Below, one piece after another: positions 5,809 to 10,448 of a stretch of 10,448 bases of DNA (positions are counted from its first letter, which is position 1; each line of letters opens with the position of its first letter). The stretch comes from Syntrophobacterales bacterium (lineage in GTDB: Bacteria > Desulfobacterota > Syntrophorhabdia > Syntrophorhabdales > WCHB1-27), in the NCBI GenBank assembly GCA_017881765.1, contig JADGQN010000134.1, positions 1 through 10,448 of the forward strand, written 5' to 3'. The position numbers and the translations under genes were made by a program. The notes under the pieces were generated by a model that was not told the DNA's origin, searched no databases, and saw only the letters and a list, made by a program, of their open reading frames with translations.

Positions 5809-6738
5809 ATGATCAGTGAACTCGAGAAAAGAACGGCCCAGGCCATCGTTAACATTTTTGAGAGTGGGAGGCCGCTTGGGGATTACGGTTGTGTTACGGT
5901 GCTCCCCGGGGACACGGGCCATCTGACCTATGGTCGCAGCCAGACGACGCTCGGAAGCGGGAATCTGGCGCTTCTCCTTCATGCATACTGTGAGGCTGGC
6001 GGGTCTTTGTCTGATGTCTTGCGACCTTTTGTTGCCGCCTTTGACCGTCGCGATCTGAAGCTCGATAATGACGAGAAGGTAAAATCGCTTTTGAGACAGG
6101 CCGGGAACGACCCTGTTATGCGATCGGTTCAGGATCAGTTTTTTGATCGCGTTTACTGGGTGCCCGCACTGAACTCGGCGGATTACCTGGGTGCAGCCAA
6201 GCCCTTGAGCATTGCCGTGATTTATGACGGCAGAATCCACGGCTCGTATCATTTTATAAGGGATTTGACGAACCAGCAGCAAGGAGAGGCACGCGTGATC
6301 GGAGAGGAGCGGTGGATAGCAGCATATGTTGCGGTTCGCCGCACCTGGCTTGCCACTAATCAGAATAGCGTTCTCCGGAAGACGGTCTATCGTATGGACG
6401 CTTTTCAGACCCTGATCGATGGGGGGAAGTGGGAGCTTCCTTTGCCCTTGACCGTGAGAAACGTCGTGATCGACGAAGAGCTGTTCAGAGCGGATTACGT
6501 GGAGCCCACGGTAGTCTCTGCATCCGGCGAGAAAGAGCGGGTCCTCTTCCTGACCAGGCCCATGATGCGAGGTGACGACGTTAAAAGGCTACAGAGGGCC
6601 CTCGGTTTTTCCGAAGATAGAGTAGACGGCGTGTTCGGGACTGATACCGACAGGTCGGTGCGGCAGTATCAAACAAGCCGGGGACTGAGGGTTGATGGCA
6701 AGGTCGGTCCGGCGACGTGGTCGGAACTCGGCTATTGA
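5809..6738 (+). CDS. GH46 chitosanase-like hydrolase with C-terminal peptidoglycan-binding domain
   Basis: Two-domain protein of 309 aa. The N-terminal part (about 1-240) resembles family GH46 chitosanases and related lysozyme-fold enzymes. Glu18 in NIFESG and Asp35 in LPGDTGHLTYGRSQTT have about the spacing of the acidic pair in Streptomyces N174 chitosanase (E22/D40). The remainder, with DPVMRSVQDQFFDRVYW and IYDGRIHGSYHFIRD, also fits. Residues 248-309 form a PG_binding_1 repeat (MMRGDDVKRLQRALGF, VDGVFGTDTDRSVRQYQTSRGL, DGKVGPATW). The likely substrate is a beta-1,4-glucosamine-type glycan, possibly peptidoglycan. No signal peptide or membrane segment is visible, so export would need another route or lysis. 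The start ATG has only a weak ribosome site (GCGGGG about ten bases upstream). Five GGGTCAN heptads begin five bases after the stop codon. Confidence 0.8.
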   Translation: MISELEKRTAQAIVNIFESGRPLGDYGCVTVLPGDTGHLTYGRSQTTLGSGNLALLLHAYCEAGGSLSDVLRPFVAAFDRRDLKLDNDEKVKSLLRQAGNDPVMRSVQDQFFDRVYWVPALNSADYLGAAKPLSIAVIYDGRIHGSYHFIRDLTNQQQGEARVIGEERWIAAYVAVRRTWLATNQNSVLRKTVYRMDAFQTLIDGGKWELPLPLTVRNVVIDEELFRADYVEPTVVSASGEKERVLFLTRPMMRGDDVKRLQRALGFSEDRVDGVFGTDTDRSVRQYQTSRGLRVDGKVGPATWSELGY

Positions 6739-6743
6739 AAACA

Positions 6744-6778
6744 GGGTCAAGGGTCACGGGTCATGGGTCAAGGGTTAA
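6744..6778 (+). repeat. GGGTCAN heptad array after the glycan hydrolase stop codon
   Basis: Five contiguous heptads in perfect register: GGGTCAA, GGGTCAC, GGGTCAT, GGGTCAA, GGGTTAA. This is the same unit and the same orientation relative to the upstream gene as the array after the HAD stop codon at 3232-3266. It starts five bases after the stop codon. No inverted partner array is seen before the next gene. Confidence 0.8.
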
Positions 6779-6792
6779 AAAAAGATAGGGTT

Positions 6793-6822
6793 CCTTGCAG
6801 GATGCTTCCTTCCAGGATGCTT
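6793..6822 (+). repeat. 15-bp tandem duplication
   Basis: Two adjacent 15-bp copies, 6793-6807 (CCTTGCAGGATGCTT) and 6808-6822 (CCTTCCAGGATGCTT), differ at one base. The second copy and the following bases (CGCTATC) resemble 1764-1783 in the lysE/TIKI-like intergenic region, so this may be part of a dispersed intergenic sequence. Confidence 0.6.
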
Positions 6823-6852
6823 CGCTATCGCTACCGGGGTCCAGAATAAATC

Positions 6853-6890
6853 AAAGAAACCTCAGAGAAACCAAAGAAACCAGCGAAACC
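6853..6890 (+). repeat. GAAACC short-period array just before the patatin fragment
   Basis: Units AAAGAAACC, TCAGAGAAACC, AAAGAAACC and AGCGAAACC are spaced 11, 9 and 9 bp. The array ends directly at the GGGGAGG ribosome-binding site of the patatin-like reading frame. Confidence 0.6.
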
Positions 6891-6901
6891 GGGGAGGAAA
6901 C

Positions 6902-7075
6902 ATGAAGGTCGATGCCGTATTCGAAGGCGGCGGCGTTAAAGGGATCGGCCTCGTTGGTGCGGTTTCCGACATTGAAAAGTCAGGCTACGAGTTTGAAAAC
7001 CTGACCGGCACCTCTGCGGGCGCGATAGTGGCGGGCGCTATTTGCGAAATATGGAAAAGAGTATTGTCAGAATAA
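6902..7075 (+). pseudogene. Truncated patatin-like phospholipase (N-terminal fragment)
   Basis: A 57-codon frame starts at ATG 6902 behind a strong ribosome site (GGGGAGG, 6891-6897). It begins MKVDAVFEGGGVKGIGLVGA and contains both N-terminal hallmarks of patatin-like phospholipases: the glycine-rich oxyanion-hole motif GGGVKG (9-14) and the nucleophile elbow GTSAG (36-40, Ser38). Homology ends at about residue 46 (GAIVAGAI). The remaining residues (CEIWKRVLSE) are the reverse complement of the DUF2905-like gene's 3' end and end at TAA 7073-7075. The catalytic Asp motif and the rest of the roughly 250-300 aa domain are missing, so it cannot be active. The start region and ribosome site look intact, so the truncation may be recent. 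A rearrangement or an assembly junction near 7036-7041 would explain it. Confidence 0.85.
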
Positions 7076-7250
7076 TGCTGACAACGATACTCGTGGCGAG
7101 AGGAAAGTAGAAGCTGAACTTTTCTCTTTTGATATAGATGTCTCCCGGCAGGCGGCCGATGTAGGGAAGCTTGCCGGCAAACATAAACCCCAGCCCGACA
7201 ATAACGAGCAGCACGCCAAGGATGACGAGCATCCTGCCTATTCCCGGCAT
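7038..7250 (-). CDS. DUF2905-family small membrane protein
   Basis: A 70-aa protein with two hydrophobic helices (about 6-26 and 49-66) joined by the conserved-looking stretch AGKLPYIGRLPGDIYIKREK and FSFYFPLATS. This is the arrangement of DUF2905 proteins (GKLP..GRLPGDI..R..F.FYFPL..SI). It is probably an inner-membrane protein of unknown function. Length and the basic C-terminus FRK fit a complete family member, so the gene itself appears intact. ATG 7250 has GGAAGG a few bases upstream. It lies downstream of the PPOX-family gene on the same strand (98-bp gap). Its 3' end overlaps the truncated patatin frame by 38 bp in convergent orientation, with the patatin homology ending almost exactly at this gene's stop codon. 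Confidence 0.85.
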   Translation of the reverse strand: MPGIGRMLVILGVLLVIVGLGFMFAGKLPYIGRLPGDIYIKREKFSFYFPLATSIVVSIILTILFSIFRK

Positions 7251-7348
7251 CGCCTTCCACTCAACCTACAAGCTTGTCTTCTTTTGCAAACTCCTTTCAT
7301 GATCTCGAGACAAGCATATCTGGAATTTGTCGTGCTACGCTTGATATT

Positions 7349-7765
7349 TCACCATTTGACATATACTTTGGGAGCGAAATTGGTTTCCATCGTCCATACG
7401 TACGCTGCGCATTCGACAATACGAAAGACAGGCATTGCGCTCAACCCCTTTTTTTCGACCAGGGGCTTGAGAAAAGGACGTTGTTCGAGAACTTCCTTTT
7501 GCAGGGCCGTATCTTCAACGAGCGTTGCCTTGCCGGCCACCCTTACCTGCACATTTCTCTCCGCATTATAGAAGCATATCTCTACCTGCGGATTATCTTT
7601 TAACTGTTTGGGCAGGTCCTTGCCTTCCACGGTCTGAATAAGGATACCCTTCTCATCTGCACGAACCATACGCAGCGCTCTCACGCGGGGTTTGTTACCC
7701 TCAGACGTCGCGAAATAACAGGTGGGGTTGGCATTGAGAAACTCGATTACTTCTGTCTTGGTCAC
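7349..7765 (-). CDS. Pyridoxamine 5'-phosphate oxidase-family (PPOX class) flavoprotein
   Basis: A 138-aa protein of the PPOX/flavin-reductase-like split-barrel family, which binds FMN (or F420 or haem in some branches). The N-terminus MTKTEVIEFLNANPTCYFAT, then EGNKPRVRALRMV and ILIQTVEGKDLPKQLKDNPQVEICFYN, fits the small single-domain group annotated as pyridoxamine 5'-phosphate oxidase-related. It is too short and divergent to be assumed a genuine PdxH. The end EYVW-like segment AAYVWTMETNFAP and KVYVKW is typical of this group. The start is GTG 7765 with an excellent ribosome site AAGGAGG (7772-7778) on the minus strand. It lies upstream of the DUF2905-like gene and divergent from tatA. 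The substrate is unknown; a redox or detoxification role is only inferred. Confidence 0.85.
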   Translation of the reverse strand: MTKTEVIEFLNANPTCYFATSEGNKPRVRALRMVRADEKGILIQTVEGKDLPKQLKDNPQVEICFYNAERNVQVRVAGKATLVEDTALQKEVLEQRPFLKPLVEKKGLSAMPVFRIVECAAYVWTMETNFAPKVYVKW

Positions 7766-8006
7766 GGGAACCTCCTTCTAACTCTTGATTGTGGCACGGA
7801 CGGTGTTGCACGCCGCCACACGTGCTGCGAGCCGGGGTCAGAACCAGTGCAGAAACAACTCTACACCCTTAAGAGTGGGCTGTCAATCATGGCCCAGGCT
7901 TCAACCTCAGCCTGGTCTGAATCACGTGGAGAAGGGGCAAGGTTCCAATACACTCCGTGCTGTGCTATACTTATTGTATGATTACCGTTATCAAAGGAGA
8001 AACATA
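7766..8006. other. Divergent intergenic region between PPOX-family gene and tatA
   Basis: A 241-bp region. On the plus strand it contains a 7-bp-stem hairpin CCAGGCT (7894-7900)/AGCCTGG (7909-7915) with an 8-base loop and no T-tract, the tatA promoter (7943-7971) and the tatA ribosome site. No convincing promoter for the minus-strand gene was found, and no ORF is supported here. Confidence 0.5.
7943..7971 (+). promoter_or_regulatory. Extended -10 promoter of tatA
   Basis: TGC followed by TATACT (7966-7971) is an extended -10 element. TTCCAA (7943-7948) lies at a 17-bp spacing as a weak -35. The predicted start near 7978 leaves a leader of about 29 bases with AAAGGAGA (7993-8000) six bases before the tatA ATG. 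Confidence 0.6.
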
Positions 8007-8198
8007 ATGTTTGGTCTTGGTATGCCTGAATTAGTCATTATCCTCGTTATAGCCCTTCTGGTCTTTGGGGCGGGGAAACTCCCGGAGGTTGGAGGAGCAA
8101 TAGGGAAGGGGATAAAAGGGTTTAAGAAAGCGATATCAGAGGATGAGAAGTTGCCGTCCGCACCAAAAGACACCCCCCCCGAAGAGAAGAAGTCGTAG
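8007..8198 (+). CDS. tatA: Twin-arginine translocase subunit TatA
   Basis: TatA/E-type component of the twin-arginine translocation pathway, which exports folded proteins across the inner membrane. The 63-aa protein has the standard architecture: a short start MFGLGMPEL, one transmembrane helix (about 8-21), the FGAGKLPEVG hinge (20-29), an amphipathic helix (about 30-44, AIGKGIKGFKKAI) and a charged, proline-containing tail ending EEKKS. The frame is open further upstream to 7785, but ATG 8007 has a ribosome site AAAGGAGA at ideal spacing and begins the family's conserved N-terminus. It is monocistronic here, with an extended -10 promoter, no tatC next to it, and convergent with queH (28-bp gap, no clear terminator). 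Confidence 0.95.
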   Translation: MFGLGMPELVIILVIALLVFGAGKLPEVGGAIGKGIKGFKKAISEDEKLPSAPKDTPPEEKKS

Positions 8199-8226
8199 CC
8201 GCAACCCGCACTACCTGCGCTGGTTA

Positions 8227-8763
8227 TCACGTCTCTACGTGTTTGTGCCTCTCAAGTTCGCTGAAGATGCACCCGCAATATTTCTGCCGGTACATGTCGA
8301 GCTGCTTTGACTCTGCAACACCTTCTGCCCAGCCGACTCGGAAGTCCTCATACAAGAAAGGCACGTCATACTCTTCCGACAGTTCCGACGCGATGGCGAC
8401 GATCTCGGCATGCCTCTGGTACTTGCTATAGAGGAGCGTAGTCGTCACAGCGTCGACCGCGCGTCCCACAGCCTGTTTGAAGGCTTGTGCCAGGCGCGTT
8501 CTGTAGCAGAATAAACACCGGTCACGCCCATAGTCGAGAGCCCCCTTTAGAAAGGATTTCAGCTCATACCTGTCGTCGATCACCAGAGGCAAGGATGCGT
8601 TCTTGGCAAAAGCGGCGAGGGTATCCCGCCGCTTCATGAACTCAGCGTATGGCTGGATGTTGGGATTAAAGAAGTAGCCCGAGACTTCGTGCCCTTGGTC
8701 TCGTAGCACGCGCAACGGGTAGATCGTGCACGGACCACAACAGATGTGAAGTAAGACTTTCAT
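8227..8763 (-). CDS. queH: Epoxyqueuosine reductase QueH
   Basis: QueH (former DUF208) reduces epoxyqueuosine to queuosine in tRNA, the last step of queuosine synthesis, replacing the cobalamin-dependent QueG. The 178-aa protein carries the iron-sulphur ligand motifs: HICCGPC (C8, C9, C12) at the N-terminus, RCLFCY (C83, C86) and KYCGC (C163, C165) near the C-terminus. TTTLLYSKYQRH (107-118), FFNPNIQPY and EDFRVGW are further family hallmarks. Length is normal. ATG 8763 is preceded by GAAGGA at suitable spacing. The ribosome site immediately follows an inverted nonamer repeat array (8776-8811). It is co-directional with ppdK, 134 bp downstream of its stop codon, and convergent with tatA. Confidence 0.95.
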   Translation of the reverse strand: MKVLLHICCGPCTIYPLRVLRDQGHEVSGYFFNPNIQPYAEFMKRRDTLAAFAKNASLPLVIDDRYELKSFLKGALDYGRDRCLFCYRTRLAQAFKQAVGRAVDAVTTTLLYSKYQRHAEIVAIASELSEEYDVPFLYEDFRVGWAEGVAESKQLDMYRQKYCGCIFSELERHKHVET

Positions 8764-8775
8764 CCGGTCCTTCTG

Positions 8776-8811
8776 GTCTATCTCGTCTATTTAGTCCATC
8801 TTGTCTCAATA
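8776..8811 (-). repeat. Nonamer tandem array upstream of queH (inverted partner)
   Basis: Plus-strand units GTCTATCTC, GTCTATTTA, GTCCATCTT and GTCTCAATA run in exact 9-bp register. GACTATCAG, GCCAGATGG and GGCCAGACA (8812-8838) continue in the same register, the last being one mismatch from a unit of the opposite-orientation array. The exact inverted repeat CTGGTCTAT (8773-8781)/ATAGACCAG (8871-8879) links the two arrays. Confidence 0.8.
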
Positions 8812-8864
8812 GACTATCAGGCCAGATGGGGCCAGACAGCAGGTCCGAGCAAGCGCATACCGCG

Positions 8865-8900
8865 GACCAAATAGACCAGACAGGCCAAATAGACCCTTTA
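8865..8900 (-). repeat. Nonamer tandem array containing the ppdK stop codon
   Basis: Plus-strand units GACCAAATA, GACCAGACA, GGCCAAATA and GACCCTTTA are four contiguous nonamers. On the ppdK sense strand the unit approximates TATTTGGTC. The last unit includes the ppdK stop codon (8898-8900). It is inverted relative to 8776-8811. Confidence 0.8.
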
Positions 8901-10448
8901 CTTGGTTTTCTCTTCTATCGCTGCTTGCGCTGCCGCCAGTCGGGCGATGGTCACACGGTAAGGGGAGCAACTCACGTAGTCCAGGCCGATCTTATGGCAG
9001 AACTTAACCGAGTTGGGCTCGCCGCCGTGCTCGCCGCAGATGCCCAGCTTCAGGTTTCTCCTCTTCTTTTTTCCGAGTTTAACAGCCATCTGCATGAGCT
9101 TGCCCACGCCAGCCTCATCCAGTCGCTGGAAGGGGTCGAAGGGTAATATCTCGTCAGCCACGTATTGCCGGAGGAACTTGCCTGCGTCGTCGCGGCTCAT
9201 GCCAAAAGTCGTCTGGGTCAGGTCGTTGGTCCCGAAGGAAAAAAACTCGGCGACCGACGCGATCTCATCGGCGGTGACTGCCGCCCTCGGAATCTCGATC
9301 ATGGTACCGACCTTGTAATTCAGCTTTGTCTTATACGCCTTCGTAACCTCTTTGGCTACCCGGTCGACCACTTCCTTCTGGAGCTTCAATTCGTTCACAT
9401 GGCCGACCAGCGGGATCATGATCTCGGGATGCACGTCGACGCCCGCCTTCTTTACCTCACAGGCTGCCTCGAAGATGGCGCGCGCCTGCATCTCTGTTAT
9501 CTCCGGGTACGCGATGCCGAGGCGGCAGCCGCGGTGGCCGAGCATCGGGTTTGTCTCGTGCAGGCTCTCGATTTTGGCGTTGATCTTCTCGTACGTAACA
9601 CCCATCTTGCCGGCCAGGTCGCGGACCTCGTGCTCCGTGTGCGGCAGGAACTCGTGGAGCGGCGGGTCAAGGGTCCGGATGGTGACCGGCAGCCCGTTCA
9701 TCACTTTGAAGAGGCCCGCGAAGTCGCTCTTCTGCATAGGCAGAAGCTTCGCCAGCGCCTTCTTCCTCCCCTCTAGGTCATCGGCCAGGATCATCTCGCG
9801 AACCGCGTCAATCCGCTCACCCTCGAAGAACATGTGTTCGGTGCGGCAGAGGCCGATCCCTTGAGCGCCGAATGCGACGGCGATCGCAGCCTGGTCGGGC
9901 TGGTCCGCGTTAGTCCACACGCCCAGCTTCCGGGTCTCGTCCGCCCACTTCATGAGCAGATCGAAGTCTTGGTATATCCCTGATTCTTCAGGCTTCAGTG
10001 TCTTGTCGACGAGGACCCTCAGCACCTCCGAAGGGATGGTGTTCACTCGGCCGACGAAAACTTCGCCCGTGGTACCGTCGATGGAGACGAAATCGCCCTC
10101 GCTGATGGTCTTGCCCTTGACCGCGATGCTCTTCTTTCTGTAGTCGATGTCCAGCTCCCCGACACCCGCTACACAGACCTTTCCCATCTGCCGCGCGACG
10201 AGTGCCGCGTGGCTGGTCATGCCGCCCCGCGCCGTAAGGATCCCCTGGGCCGCATTCATGCCGCGTATATCCTCCGGAGACGTCTCTATCCTCACGAGGA
10301 TAACCTGTTCCCCGCGGGCTGCCCAGGCCTCAGCATCTTCGGCATTAAAAACGACTTTGCCGGATGCCGCGCCAGGCCCGGCATTGAGCCCCTTGGCCGC
10401 CAGCCTTTGTTCCTTGAGCGCCTTCTCCTTCTCCTTCGGGTCGAAGAT
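8898..10448 (-). CDS. ppdK: Pyruvate, phosphate dikinase, C-terminal part (cut by window edge)
   Basis: PPDK interconverts pyruvate + ATP + Pi and phosphoenolpyruvate + AMP + PPi in the cytoplasm. 516 residues are visible; the frame stays open to the right edge, so the GTG at 10295 is internal and not the start. In fragment numbering, the swivelling phosphohistidine domain covers about 15-130 with GGMTSHAALVAR (H80 the phosphorylated His, with the regulatory-type Thr two residues before it). The PEP/pyruvate-binding TIM barrel follows, with GLCRTEHMFF, TIRTLDPPLHEF, GTMIEIPRAA, FFSFGTNDLTQ and the catalytic Cys (C471) in GICGEHGG. The missing part is the N-terminal ATP-grasp domain (full proteins are about 870-900 aa). 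All visible active-site motifs are intact. Its stop codon lies in a nonamer repeat array, and queH follows in the same direction. Confidence 0.97.
   Translation of the reverse strand: MFDPKEKEKALKEQRLAAKGLNAGPGAASGKVVFNAEDAEAWAARGEQVILVRIETSPEDIRGMNAAQGILTARGGMTSHAALVARQMGKVCVAGVGELDIDYRKKSIAVKGKTISEGDFVSIDGTTGEVFVGRVNTIPSEVLRVLVDKTLKPEESGIYQDFDLLMKWADETRKLGVWTNADQPDQAAIAVAFGAQGIGLCRTEHMFFEGERIDAVREMILADDLEGRKKALAKLLPMQKSDFAGLFKVMNGLPVTIRTLDPPLHEFLPHTEHEVRDLAGKMGVTYEKINAKIESLHETNPMLGHRGCRLGIAYPEITEMQARAIFEAACEVKKAGVDVHPEIMIPLVGHVNELKLQKEVVDRVAKEVTKAYKTKLNYKVGTMIEIPRAAVTADEIASVAEFFSFGTNDLTQTTFGMSRDDAGKFLRQYVADEILPFDPFQRLDEAGVGKLMQMAVKLGKKKRRNLKLGICGEHGGEPNSVKFCHKIGLDYVSCSPYRVTIARLAAAQAAIEEKTK

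Noticed and set aside
5533..6282. 249-residue open frame on the minus strand
   Set aside because: It is antisense to the DUF4404-like and GH46-like genes; no recognisable domain or ribosome site, so treated as a shadow.
7267..7314. GCTTGTC/GACAAGC inverted repeat between the PPOX-family and DUF2905-like genes
   Set aside because: A 7-bp stem with a loop over 30 bases and no T-tract; too weak to call a regulatory site.
8199..8226. Bidirectional terminator between tatA and queH
   Set aside because: No stable stem-loop or T-tract is visible in the 28-bp convergent gap.
9165..9776. 203-residue and overlapping 170-residue open frames on the plus strand
   Set aside because: They are antisense to ppdK, whose motifs are continuous through the region.

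Overview
The window looks like chromosomal DNA of a Gram-negative, probably anaerobic, deltaproteobacterium-type organism (for example a Syntrophorhabdus-like lineage). This is inferred from the gene mix: pyruvate phosphate dikinase, QueH, TatA, Lgt, a Thermotoga-like CorA and an anchored lytic transglycosylase. It also rests on intergenic DNA rich in short periodic repeats. The taxonomic call is tentative. No phage, CRISPR array, rRNA, tRNA or intact insertion sequence was found.

Layout. On the minus strand at the left edge are the first codons of an unrecognised gene, a lytic transglycosylase (slt-type) and a LysE-family exporter. Divergent from these, on the plus strand, run a TraB/TIKI-like protein overlapping a YihX-like HAD phosphatase, then lgt, corA, a DUF4404-type small protein and a GH46-like glycan hydrolase with a peptidoglycan-binding domain. 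Next comes a patatin-like phospholipase cut off after its GTSAG motif, running head-on into a minus-strand DUF2905 membrane protein. A minus-strand PPOX-family flavoprotein, plus-strand tatA, minus-strand queH and the C-terminal 516 residues of minus-strand ppdK finish the window.

Several genes concern the cell envelope: lytic transglycosylase, Lgt, the PG-binding hydrolase, TatA, LysE and CorA. They do not form one obvious pathway. PPDK and QueH belong to central carbon metabolism and tRNA queuosine synthesis. Only the TIKI-like/HAD pair (23-bp overlap) is clearly translationally coupled.

The most unusual feature lies between the genes. Four gaps between co-directional genes carry short tandem arrays with 7- or 9-bp periods. 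In each, one array starts in or within a few bases of the stop codon of the upstream gene. In three of the four, a second array in inverted orientation sits just before the start codon of the downstream gene. The unit sequence differs from gap to gap (GTARNCA, GGGTCAN, GTCTATTTN), but the layout is the same. One element spans exactly from the HAD stop codon to the lgt start codon, and lgt has no Shine-Dalgarno sequence. Other points of interest are a near-perfect sigma-70 promoter that would make the lytic transglycosylase mRNA leaderless, several extended -10 promoters, and the patatin/DUF2905 breakpoint.
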